Source of the DNA: Thinopyrum elongatum
Lineage: Eukaryota; Streptophyta; Magnoliopsida; Poales; Poaceae
Reading direction: 5' to 3'
DNA length: 64,000 nt
Assembly: GCA_011799875.1 (NCBI GenBank)
Contig: CM022300.1
Location: 108,389,201-108,453,200 of the forward strand
The notes below the pieces were generated by a model. The model searched no databases and was not told the origin of the DNA. It saw only the letters and a program-made list of their open reading frames with translations. Within the stretch, counting starts at the first letter, position 1. Every line of letters begins with the position of its first letter. This document shows, piece by piece, positions 1 through 10,912 of the stretch. The position numbers and the translations under genes are program-made.

Positions 1-184
1 TATATTACAAGCCAGGGTCTCGAGGGCTTGAATACATAGCTCGATGGCATACAAGCGTCAGCGGAAGCATCAGATGTCTGAGTACAGATATATTACAGAG
101 AGAGAGATAAGCCTTCACAGAGGCAGGGTAAAATAAAATACTACGATCGAAAGGCGTAGGCCTCCTGCCCTGGACCCTCCGATC

Positions 185-285
185 CTACTCCTGGTCGTCA
201 AACGGCTCCTTGTAGTAGTAGTACTCGCCAGGCGGGTAGTAGTACTGGTCGTCGGCTGGGGCGTCTGGCTCAGGGGCTCCGTCGT
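185..285 (-). other. Predicted last exon of LTR mini-gene (outer LTR copy)
   Basis: On the minus strand a T-rich tract ending in CCACCAG precedes a short frame that begins DDGAPEPDA, contains tyrosine runs (YYYPPGEYYYY) and ends DDQE followed by TAG. The frame is the same as in the LARD-A copies, with a few amino-acid changes (for example EEPT to KEPF). It is acidic and tyrosine-rich, and I know of no matching domain. Confidence 0.4.
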
Positions 286-1869
286 CTGGTGGCATCAAAT
301 GGAATATAGGGGAAAAAGAAAGTAAAGCAAACGTGAGTACTCATCCGAAGTACTCAACAAGCAAGGATCTACACTACATATGCAACATTTTCAAAGGAAT
401 GGCTGTATATGTGGACTGGGCCGCAGAAATGCCAGAATAGAGGGGGAATCCTAGTCCTATCGAAGACTAGCATCTTCAACAATCTTCGACAGTCTTGCAG
501 CAATAGAAGAGAACAGATGAACATAATGTAAAGTAGTAGTAGTAACATCAACCTCGACCTGAGATCCTTTCTCGACTCCCTGCGAGAAAGCAATCCCAGA
601 GCCGTACTATCCAGTTCTCATCACATGTTCTAGTTGTACCGATCGGGATACAACTCCGAGTGTCCGTTACCGTAGGACAGGCTATCGATAGAAGTTTCTT
701 CCCTGCAGGGGTGCACCAAGTTACCCACCACACTCGCTTAACTCCGGCCGGACACACTTTACTGGGTCATGCCAGGCCTCGGCTAAGCAACACGCCGCAA
801 CCCGACCGAATACCTAACAGCGAGGTCAGCACGCCGGACTAAACCTATGCGCCCAGGGGTCTTGGGCCTTCGACCCGGGAACTCCTGCACATTGCGTACA
901 CGGCTGAAAGCAGACCTAGCAACCCCTTATATAAGTGCAATTGCGTTCCCAGTCCAATTCAGCAGGCGCCGCTCAGTGGCTGACGTCTATTAAGCTCCGG
1001 CTGAAGTATACGACGCAGAACGCCCATACTATGCCCACGTGATGGTTAGTGCTATCAGGCCAGAGGCCCCTCGGATCAAATATCCAAACCGTAGTGGATT
1101 AGGAGCGCGCGGAAACGAGCAGAGACTCACGATCGATGTGACCCCGTCGCCCCGTCTCGAGGACTTGCGGCAAGGGCTAAGAATGCCCGGCCACGCCTCT
1201 TAGTTATCTCGTGGGCACCATCCAGGTCAACCCGACTCCACATCACTTCGCATTAAGCTCGCGCGGGTACCCCTCAGGGCCGACCCGTCTTTAGTATCAT
1301 GGTTTAGTGCAAGTCAACTCAACAACAGTATCTGTGTGTCTGACACCAGGGGAGCCCTGAGGACTCACCCTCGATGGAACCCCACCTGATGTTAAAGTCA
1401 AGGTGAACGAAGGAGGAATCACCCTCGAGGTCCACACTTGAGGAGTTGCGCGACGATGTCGTTATCGAGGGTGGTGTAGGAGGAATCACCCTCGCTTACC
1501 ACGACCGAGTAACTAACCTACAAGGTTAACATCAGAAGTGCTGACAAGGTATCACCCTCGGCACTCGACGGTAACCCAGCAGTGTCGGCAACTAAGGGGA
1601 AGTGACGGGCGGTGTCGGGGCCTGGTCTTCAATCCCGATGGTCGGGTCTTCTGATATCCAGCAGGGCAGTCGGGATCAAGTGGGGGTCTCTGTCATGTCT
1701 CTACCCAACCTATACTAATCAGTCTAGGATAACCAGAAAGGTAGCAAGGCAGGTTACAATAATCAGGCTATGCAACAGATATAGGAAACAGTAGCAGCAG
1801 CAGTTCTAATGCAAGCATAAGAGAGAAGAGAGTAGGCGATATTGGCATGCTCAAAATGGGGGTGCTTGC

Positions 1870-1971
1870 CTGTTTGCTCTGGGGCAAGGGCAAGGTCGTC
1901 GGTGGTGTCGTCGGGGACGTAGTCGTACTCCTGAGCTGCGTCTACCTTGGGAGCTATGTCAACGTCGGGGT
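1870..1971 (-). other. Predicted middle exon of LTR mini-gene (outer LTR copy)
   Basis: On the minus strand a pyrimidine-rich tract ending in CGGTAG is followed by a reading frame DPDV...EYDYVPDDTTDD...PEQT. It ends at ACAG followed by GCAAGC, a GC-type splice-donor consensus. Both boundaries are in phase 1. This copy has no in-frame stop. The matching last exon is at 185-285. Splicing is inferred from sequence only. Confidence 0.4.
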
Positions 1972-2346
1972 CTACCGAGAGAGAAGAGGGGGAAGAAACA
2001 GGTAAACATAATGCAAACAAATGCAATACGGTGCGTGCTAGGCTATGATGCAGTGCAGGGTTGCCTAAATATGCATCTAAGTCATTTTAGTTATTTTTAG
2101 AATTAATCTGGGATTTATTTACCAAAGTGTGTGCACTATTCATCTGCCGGATACGGGTCCGGAGTTACGAGTTCTTCTACGTAGGGGGTTCCGGCAAATA
2201 AACAGACGGCACGATCAGACTCGTCTCATCGTTCTGAGCAACTTTCATGTTTTAACTTTTTCGATCTGAGCTACGGTTTAAAAGTTATTAATTTTCAAAG
2301 TTTATTTGAATTTCTGGAATTTATTTATTTACAAAAAAGTGAATTA

Positions 2347-2376
2347 TGACGTCATCATGACGTCGCTGTGACGTCA
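2347..2376. promoter_or_regulatory. Cluster of three TGACGTC motifs in the outer LTR
   Basis: TGACGTCA at 2347-2354, TGACGTCG at 2358-2365 and TGACGTCA at 2369-2376 are spaced 11 bp start to start. TGACGTCA is the core bound by plant bZIP/TGA factors. The equivalent part of the LARD-A LTR has an imperfect inverted repeat around TGACGTCA instead (5135-5165). A regulatory role in the LTR is inferred. Confidence 0.4.
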
Positions 2377-3903
2377 GCGGTCAACAGGCGCTGACCAGAG
2401 TCAAATATGACATGTGGGTCCAGTGGGACCCACATGTCAGTCTCTGTTAAGACTAACAGTGGATTATTTCAGTTAACAGAGTGATTAGAGGGGTGGGCCC
2501 ACATGTCAGTGAGACATTAGCCTAATTAATCAGTTTTATATTTATTTAAATGTTTTTCTTAATCTAAAAAGTGGTGGGGCCCGCGTGTCAGCCTCACTGT
2601 ACGGCCACGTCAGCACGTTGACCATGGTCAGCGTGGTCAACTGGGCCCGTGGGACCCACTGGCAGTGACCCAGGGGTGACCCACGTGGCAGCCACGTCAG
2701 CGGCCGGCGCCGGTGACCAAAAACGCGGTGGCGCGTCGCTGGAGCTGCTCGGATTCGCGCTACAGAGCTCGGTTCGAGCCGTGGTTAGGTGCGTTCGATA
2801 GCTAGTGAACTCGCGCGTCGAGTGTTGGCGGTGGCTCGGCCGGAAACAGCGTGTAGCGACGGCGGCGAGCATCGCGGCGGACGCCGGAGTTCGATCGTCG
2901 TCGGATTCGTAGCTAGGGGGTACGGGAGAGCGCGTGCGTGGGCGCGTTCGACTCCTGGGAGCAGCAGGAACACGACGCCGTGCTCAGACGAGTGTGTCAT
3001 AGGCCAAAGCGACAGCGTCGAGCTCGTCGGCGGCGTCGAGCTTCGGTCACAGCGACAGCTGCGGCTCGAGGACGGAGTGGAGCTCACCGAGCGGCTACGA
3101 AAAGCCCTTGGTGGCTTAGGAGCAGCAGACGGCGCCGGATACGAAAGGGGATCGTCGGCGACCGAGGAAGAAGATGACGTCGATGCGCTCGGTGCACGCG
3201 ATCCGGGCTTCTCCAAGTGGCACCAGGCGACGCGGCAGTCGATGATGGAGACGAAGGACACGGCGGAGCGTCGATCGGGGCTCGTTGGCAGCGAGGACGA
3301 ACGGGGACGGCGGCGATAGCGTTCGGCCACGGTGGATCTGAGGGGGAAGGAGGACGGAGCGAGCGAGGAGAGGACGGGGAAGTGAACGAGGGAACCAGGG
3401 GGAGTGGCGGAGCTCGGCCTTATCCCCTCCCGCGCCCTGTATCGTCGTCGGCGCCGCTGTAACATCCCCATGTTACCCCACTCTAGATAAGCTACTTAAC
3501 CTGCCATGTCATCATGATCATCTTCATAAAATGGCATTAGGAAATAAATCAACTCAAATTCAAAAGTGAAATATGAAGTTGATCAAACATTGTTGGAAAA
3601 ATGTTCATTAAATGGCAAATAATCCAGGAACATTTGTAAAATCATCATCAATAAAGTTGGAGTTAGATAAGTGACTCTAACTAGATGAAACAGCACCAAA
3701 CAGGATATTTAAATCCATTTAAAATCATTTCAAACACAAATGAACTCCAAATCTACCCAAACCACTTTTTGGTGAGAGCTAATATTGCATTGTAATATTT
3801 GGACTAAGTCCCACATTTTACAAAAATGCAAAAGTGCTCTAACTATTTTGAAACAGGAAATGAAATAAAGCAAAAGAGAAACAAAAACAGAAAAATAAAA
3901 TGA

Positions 3904-3936
3904 GGCACTGTGCACTGGGCCTAAGTGCACAGTGCC
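3904..3936. promoter_or_regulatory. Perfect 13-bp hairpin near the LARD-A LTR start
   Basis: GGCACTGTGCACT pairs perfectly with AGTGCACAGTGCC around a 7-nt loop. It sits just before the GC-rich block. The same hairpin recurs in the 3' LTR at 11359-11391, and in a slightly altered form in the outer LTR near 15181-15213. Confidence 0.55.
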
Positions 3937-5541
3937 CCGGCAGCCGGCCCATCTGGCCCGATCTCCTTCTCTCCTTCGCGCTATCGCCTTCTCCCTCGCC
4001 GAGCGCGCGCGCGCCGCTCCGGCGCCGACACCGCGACGCCGTGGCTGGCCAGGAGGGGATAAGGTCGAGCTGGTGCTCTCCCCCTGGTCCTCCCCGTCAT
4101 TTCCCCCTTCTCCCACGCTCGCCTCGCCTCTCCCTCTCCTCCCAGATCCGTCGACAAGCGCCACCGACGCCGTGGCCTTGCCGTAGACGCGGCCACCGAC
4201 GTTCCCGAGCTCCGCCAGCACATCCACGAGCTCCGCCACTCTCCGCTATTTCGTCCTCAACAACGAGCAGGAGCCCGGAGCCCCTGCAGCCGCTGGACGC
4301 CGTCGCCCCCTTCTTCTCTGGCTCCGGCGAGCTTCTCCGATTTTGGTCTACGGGCTGCGCTACTAAGCTTCCAACGGCCACCGTGCGCCTCTCGGTGAGC
4401 CTCTCCACCTCCTGCCTCTTCTCGTTGCCCTCCCCGCGCACCATAGATACCTCGTCGTCGATGCCATGAGCCCGACGCCACGATTCGCCTCGCCGCCGTG
4501 GCCATGGCCTCTGTCGTGCTTGTCTGAGCACGGCATCGTGCTCCTGCTGCTTCCAGGAGTCGAACGCGCCCGCGCACACGCTCTCCTGTACCCCCTAGCT
4601 AAGGATTCGTCGAAGCCTGAACTCCGGCGACCGCTCCACCGCTCGCCGCCGTCGCTAGAGGCCGTGTTCGGTCGAACTACCACCGTAGTTAGATGCGCGG
4701 GCGAGAGGCCGTTCGAACGCAAGTGGTTGCGGATGATTTGACGCAGCGTAGCGGATTTCCGGGCAGCTCCGGCGAACTTCCGCCTCTGGGAAGGTCGCCG
4801 GCGCGTCTCCGATCGCCGCGCTGGCGTGGCACCCACGTGGCACCACCTGGGCCACTGACTGGTGGGCCCAGGGACCCCACTTTGACCTCGTTGACCAGAG
4901 TCAACGCGGCACTGTTCACCCCCTCTCACTGACATGTGGGCCCCGGCGGCTAATTAAACTAATTAAGCATTTAATTAAATAAAATTAATTAGATTAGCCT
5001 AATATCTCACTGACGAGTGGGGCCCGCCCCCTTATTAACCCTGTGGATTAAGTTAATTCACTGTTAAGATAAACAGAGACTGACATGTGGGCCCCACATG
5101 TCAGGTTTGACTGGTCAGCCGTCCTGTTGACTTGCTGATGTCAGCATGTCGTCATGCTGACGTCATAATCCAATTCTGTTAATAATAAATAAATTCCAGA
5201 AATTCAAATAAACTTTGAAAATTAATAACTTTTAAACTGTAGCTCGGATCGAAAAAGTTAAAACATGAAAGTTGCTCAGAATGACGAGACGAGTCTGATC
5301 GTGCCGTCTATTTCTTCATCGGAACCCCCTACGTAGAAGAACTCGTAACTCCGGACCCGTATCCGGTAGATGAATAGTGCACACACTTCGGTAAATAAAT
5401 CCCAGAATAATCCTAAAAATAACTAAAATGATTTAGATGCATATTTAGACAACCCTGCACTACATCATAGCATCACACGCACCGTATTGCATTTGTTTGC
5501 ATTATGTTTACCTGTTTCTTCCCCCTCTTCTCTCTCGGTAG

Positions 5542-5643
5542 ACCCCGACGTTGATGTAGCTCCCGAGGCAGACGCAGCTCAGGAGTATGACTACGTCCCC
5601 GACGACACCACCGACGACCTTGCCCTTGCCCTAGAGTAAACAG
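5542..5643 (+). other. Predicted middle exon of LTR mini-gene (LARD-A 5' LTR)
   Basis: A pyrimidine tract and CGGTAG acceptor lead into DPDVDVAPEADAAQEYDYV and the following acidic stretch. The exon ends at AAACAG before GCAAGC. This copy has one in-frame stop (CAA to TAA at codon GLN before TGK), so it cannot make the full peptide. A possible first-exon donor, CTCG followed by GTGAGC, lies at 4394/4395 at the end of the GC-rich block and also leaves a phase-1 G. Confidence 0.35.
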
Positions 5644-7236
5644 GCAAGCACCCCCATTTTGAGCATGCCTATATTGCCTATTCTCTTCTCTCTTATGCTT
5701 GCATTAGAACTGCTACTGCTACTGTTATCCTATATCTGATGCATAGCCTGTTTATTGTAACCTGCCTTGCTACCTTGCTGAATATCCTAGACTGCCTAGT
5801 ATAGGCTGGGTAGAGACACGACAGAGACCCCCACTTGATCCCGACTGCCCTACTGGATATCAGAAGACCCGATCATCGGGATTGAAGACCAGACCCTGGC
5901 ACCGCACATCACTTCCCCTTAGTTGCCGACACTGCTGGGTTACCGTCGAGTGCCGAGGGTGATACCTTGTCAGCACTTCTGATGTTAACCTTGTAGGTTA
6001 GTTACTCGGTCGTGGTAAGCGAGGGTGATTCCTCCTACACCACCCCCGATAACGACATCGTCGCGCAACTCCTCAAGTGTGGACCTCGAGGGCGATTCCT
6101 CCATCGTTCACCTTGACTTTAACATCAGATGGGGTTCCATCGAGGGTGATTCCTCAGGGCTCCCCTGGTGTCAGACACACAGATACTGTTGTTGAGTTGA
6201 CTTGCACTAAACCATGATACTAAAGACGGGTCGGCCCTGAGGGGTACCCGCGCGAGCTTAGTGCGAAGTGATGTGGAGTCGGGTTGACCTGGATGGTGCC
6301 CGCGAGATAACTACGAGGCGTGGCCGGGCATTCTTAGCCCTTGCCGCAAGTCCTCGAGACGGGGCGACGGGGTCACATCGATCGTGAGTCTCTGCTCGTT
6401 TCCGCGCGCTCCTAATCCACTACGGTTTGGATATTTGATCCGAGGGGCCTCTGGCCCGATAGCACTAACCATCACGTGGGCATAGTATGGGCGTTCTGCG
6501 TCGTATACTTCAGCCGAAGCTTAATGGACGTCAGCGACTGATGCGGCACACGCTGGGTTGGACTAGGAACGCAACCGCGCTTGTATAAGGGGTTGCTAGG
6601 TCTGCTCACCGGCGGTGCACGTAACGTGCAGGAGTTCCCGGGGCGATGGCCCAAGACCCCTGGGGGCATAGGTTAGTCTGGCGTGCTGACCTCTCTATTA
6701 AGTATTTGGTCGGGTTGCGGCGTGTTGCTTAGTCGAGGCCGGGCATGACCCAGTAAAGTATGTCCGGCCAGAGTTAAGCGAGCGTGGTGGGTAACTTGGT
6801 GCACCCCTACAGGGAAGAAACTTCTATCGATAGTCTGTCCTACGGTAACGGACACTCGGAGTTGTATCCCGATCGGTACAACTAGAACTTGATACGAGAA
6901 TTGGATAGTACGGCTCTGGGATTGCTTTCTCGCAGGGAGTCGAGAAAGGATCTCAGGTCGAGGTTGATGATACTACTACTACTACTACTAATTTACATTA
7001 TGTTCATCTGTTCTCTTCTATTGCTGCAAGACTGTCGAAGACTGTTGAAGATGCTAGTCTTCGGTAGGACTAGGCTTCCCCCTCTATTCTGGCATTTCTG
7101 CAGCCCAGTCCACATATACAGCCCCCTTTGAAAATGTTGCATATGTAGTGTAGATCCTTGCTTGCTGAGTACTTCGGATGAGTACTCACGTTTGCTTTAC
7201 TTTCTTTTTTCCCCATATTCCATTTGATGCCACCAG

Positions 7237-7337
7237 ACGACGGAGCCCCTGAGCCAGACGCCACAGCCGACGACCAGTACTACTACCCACCTGGCGAGTA
7301 CTACTACTACGAGGAGCCGACGGACGACCAGGAGTAG
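7237..7337 (+). other. Predicted last exon of LTR mini-gene (LARD-A 5' LTR)
   Basis: It follows TTTGATGCCACCAG and reads D-D-G-A-P-E-P-D-A-T in phase 1, then a tyrosine-rich stretch, then DDQE and a stop at 7335-7337. It is identical in frame to the 3' LTR copy (14688-14788) and close to the outer LTR copy. Confidence 0.4.
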
Positions 7338-7650
7338 GATCGGAGGGTCCAGGGCAGGAGGCCTACGCCTTTCGATCGTAGATTTTATTTTACCCCGCCT
7401 CTGTGAAGGCTTATCTCTCTCTCTCTCTCTGTAATATATCTGTACTCAGATATCTGATGCTTCCGCTGACGCTTGTATACCATCGAGCTATATATTCGAG
7501 CCCTCGAGGCCCTGGCTTGTAATATAAAGCTTGTATGACTTTATTTATGTTTTAGAGTTGTGTTGTGATATCTTCAAGTGAGTCCTTAGGCTTGATCGTG
7601 TGCATTTGCGTGTATGGTTAGTGCATGATTAAGCCGGGGTCGTCACAGGT

Positions 7651-7662
7651 TGGTATCAGAGC
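7651..7662 (+). promoter_or_regulatory. Primer binding site, initiator-Met tRNA type
   Basis: TGGTATCAGAGC, 3 bp after the 5' LTR end, is complementary to the 3' end of plant initiator methionine tRNA. This is the usual primer for many plant LTR retrotransposons. Confidence 0.85.
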
Positions 7663-10600
7663 CGACTGCCTCTAGGTATCCCCCTTTCCAATTCCTTGGC
7701 CGAAGTTGAGTCTAGTGGTCGAAAACTGTTTTACTAACTTGGCTGTGTGGCTTACGGGCCCACGTCGCCAACTGGGTGGTATTTGGATCTTTTATTCCTC
7801 GTCTATACTCTGGGACTCTGATCTCTCTCCTATTCGGGTTAAAGATTTTACTAACTCCGACATTAGGATCTCGTAACCGTTTTCTCCCGGGGAGCCCCCT
7901 CATTCCAGAAGATGACGTGACATCATCAGAAGGCTCCGAAGATACTTCCCGAAGTTTTCCGAGACCCCTTTACCCACTGCTTTTGCAGTTTACTAACACC
8001 GATAATCCCCGTGGATATCTACACATCCTTGCCGTTGTATCATCATGGCCAGTCAATCATGCCTGTACGAGGTACCCCGTAATACTCCTCGTTAAACCGA
8101 GAATCCTTTGAACCTACTACGGTGCAGTTTCGTTCGCACTGCGGTTAATTACTCACAGTACCGGGGATCCGATCATCCTTCCGGCCCAGTCATCATTTCG
8201 GACATGAGTTGGATCTCGGCCAATCAAGCATTGATTGATTGTCCAACTAAGCATGTACAAATCACTCGTCCCTCTGCCCAGGTGAACTAATTGTCACTTC
8301 TGGCTTTGGAAATCGTGAACCCTCTGAATTTCATACTTAGGTTGTTCTAGTGTTTTCCTTAAACCCATTGAGCTTACCTTCCGTCCTTTCTCGGAGAACT
8401 CTCAGGTGGAACCAGTTATTTAAACTTTATCCGTTAGTTCACACGGATCACTTGATTCCTTCTGTGGACAATTATCCGACCGATTCTTTTCTAATTTAAG
8501 AACCTTATCGGTTCCTTCCCCGTTGACATTGCCTTTGGCACTGAATCATTCTCTACTTCTTGCCAACTGTACATCCGCCCAGATTGCATGGCACGGAGAG
8601 GTAGTGTATTCCTTCTCCTTATTGACTTGGGACTGACTTCTGACCAGGACATGTCCCGTAAACATGGTTGGAGATCTCTCCAAGATGGAATACCAAAGTT
8701 GTCCATCTAGTTCTGTCCAACCTACTCATCTTTTGATCAGAGCTTTTGCTTCCGATCCTTCGTTTCTGAACCATGAATCCTTTGTACTTAAACGTCGGAT
8801 TATTCCGATGTTTCTATAATCCTATGCCGTCACATCCTTCATCTTATGGTTGAGTGCCGCTACTCACACCAGATCCTGTGTCGTCTACCTGATCTTTTGT
8901 TAGATTAATATCCGACAGTATCTTTCATACTCAAACATTCTGTGAGCTCTTTTCTTGGTACTTGATACCTCCGGTAAATTGTATCACCTGCTTTGACTTC
9001 GATACTCTGCTTTCGAACTCGCAACCCTTACTTTGGTTGTTGGTTGTATGGATTCGTATAATGTCCCGATGGGTTGAACCTATGCTTTCCCTAATTCATG
9101 TGAACTCGAAGGTTATGCGAGTCATACTCTTCTGGTGCTTCACCAGATAAATTCTCAGCACTACAATTTCTTTGAAAACGAGAAGTGAATGAAAGGTTAT
9201 GCATTGAAGAAGTGGGAGTCGACCTTGAACCTTTGCATTCATGCCCATGGACCCGATGTAGAACTTATCATGGAAGCTGCTCGTAAACATAATTCCCCTT
9301 GGTATAAGTCATCTTGTACCTATGAATTGATCCTTTGCAATCATGGTATCGGCCATATTAATATTCTTTGATTCTTTTCTCGGACAAGTCCTAGCACTTG
9401 TCTTCTGCAAATCATTTCCCCCGTCCAACCTCTACTCCGAAATTACCTTCCGGTATTACCCCTAGTACTTGTTATTGGGAAGTTTAATACCCTATCACAT
9501 CATCCCTAGCCTGATCGGCTATATCTTTATCGTGTCAACTTTTAACCGTGCTACCTGGACCTTATGCCCGGAGCAACTTCTGACGATGAGCGAAGCTTAC
9601 GTCGATCTTCCTCATCTTATCATTTCACCTCGAATAACAAGTTTGATTTCGATGCTTGTGTCGTACCCGTGATTCCAATAACCTTTCGTTGCATCATTTC
9701 TTTTGCTTGATGTCATCGCTGCTCGATGGCATCTTCATAGAAACCTTTCGACAAATTTGTCGTGATCACCGTTAACACTTTGACTTCCTCGGAGATGTAC
9801 ATTTAATTCATGGTTAGAATTACCATCCCTGCCCCTCGATGATTTGAGAAGTCATCGAGGACATCCTTGACTTCCTGCTAACACAAACTTGGTTGTGTTT
9901 GGTTATTCCCTACGTCCCGAGATACCCTTCTAATTGTTTCTCGACATCTCTTGAGATCTTCTGCTTCAACCCTTAACTGAAACATTATGTTATTGCTTCC
10001 TCGAAGCATGACCATGGTATTCTGATTGTCCTTTAGAACAGTGGAAGATCCATACCACCTGTTCCTTAATCAAATATCCCAAACACCGATGTTTGGGTAA
10101 ACATCATGATTCTTTCCTCGCCCCTTTGTCTAAATGCTTTTGGACTTGCTGATCTAACAGGTGTATCATGCTCCGTTTATCCATGGGAAATGAGATACCC
10201 CTAGTTCATGTGTGCAAACACATTTTCCTTTCCATTGTTTTGTTTAACCTTTCCTGTAATCTAAATTGTCTGGACAGAAATAAATTCTCTGCTTATGAAA
10301 ACATATCGTTCTACAACTCTGTCAGTGAGACCCTGTTACTATTGTTGTTGATATTCCGGTAACCACCGATGGACAAGAACTTTGCCTTATTGGTCCGCCT
10401 CGAATTAACGAGCAGGAAAATGGTTCTCTTCGTCCCTCGCCCTTGGTACTGGTGTTGTTACCGACATAAATGACAGGCTATCCCCTGACATACCTTGTTG
10501 TCGAGACCAGTAAGATATCACCGTTCTCCCTACTTTGATCGACACCCCTCCACAGTTCCACAGGATCGGAACCTCACTCTCCTCTTACATCTTTGATTCC

Positions 10601-10897
10601 GAAGTACCCTCTTACTCTTGACTATGTGTATTAAACCGAGTCACCCCTCAAGAGACGATCTACCCTCGATACCCTGGACCCCTGTTCACACTTTGTTCAG
10701 GTATCGATTGAATGTCCATTCGATTGATACTTCTTATTAAACCTTCATATTTTGCTCTCGATGTTTTCTAAGTTTCAACTCGAGAGAGACTTTTGCCGCA
10801 TTCCCTGAATTGTCCACCAGCTAATCGATCCTATAAGGATCAGTTCTCCCGAAGTTACTCCTTATTTCCCCACATAAATCTCGGGACGAGATTTCTT

Positions 10898-10912
10898 GTA
10901 GTGGAGGAGACT
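10898..10912 (+). promoter_or_regulatory. Polypurine tract of LARD-A
   Basis: TAGTGGAGGAGACT lies directly before the TGTAACATCC start of the 3' LTR, the expected site and composition for a plus-strand primer. Confidence 0.7.

Larger units (their letters stand above)
1..3457 (-). mobile_element. Outer long LTR, minus strand, left (3') part
   Basis: This stretch is the reverse complement of the LARD-A LTR sequence that follows. Its first bases match, inverted, the 7380-7520 region, so about 150 bp of the LTR end lie outside the window. It carries the same GC-rich block, the repeated CGAGGGTGATTCCTC-like motif and the same short reading frames, but it diverges clearly from LARD-A in the GC-rich part, so it is a related subfamily. 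It stops at the GCCGC target site where LARD-A inserted, and it resumes at 15095. Whether it is a solo LTR or part of a complete element cannot be told from this window. Confidence 0.85.
3458..7647 (+). repeat. LARD-A 5' LTR
   Basis: 4190 bp, TG...CA ends. In order it contains an AT-rich start, a perfect 13-bp hairpin (3904-3936), a GC-rich block (3940-4900), palindromic TGACATGTGGGCCCC-type motifs, the four-fold CGAGGGTGAT motif (5957-6155), an ACT microsatellite (6967-6991) and a CT microsatellite near 7409-7430. It is closely similar along its whole length to the 3' LTR at 10913-15094. By eye the differences are sparse and mostly C/T or G/A transitions. Confidence 0.88.
7648..10912 (+). 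mobile_element. LARD-A internal domain, non-coding
   Basis: 3.27 kb without any convincing gag or pol frame; the longest open stretch (7776-8111) has no recognisable domain. Parts of it match the LARD-B internal domain well at the DNA level, for example 9060-9330 against 45570-45850 and 7651-7745 against 42657-42755. Reading frames are not preserved between the two: a frame that runs on in LARD-A after an AAGTGGGAGTCGACC segment reaches a stop early in LARD-B. That suggests selection, if any, acts on RNA rather than protein. Confidence 0.8.

Noticed and set aside
3900..4935. Long open frames on both strands in the GC-rich part of the LARD-A LTR (repeated at 11355-12390)
   Set aside because: Overlapping Arg/Pro/Ala-rich frames on both strands are expected from GC-rich composition. 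They differ between LTR families and show no domain.
7651..7663. tRNA-like sequence after the LTR
   Set aside because: It is only the short primer binding site, not a tRNA gene.
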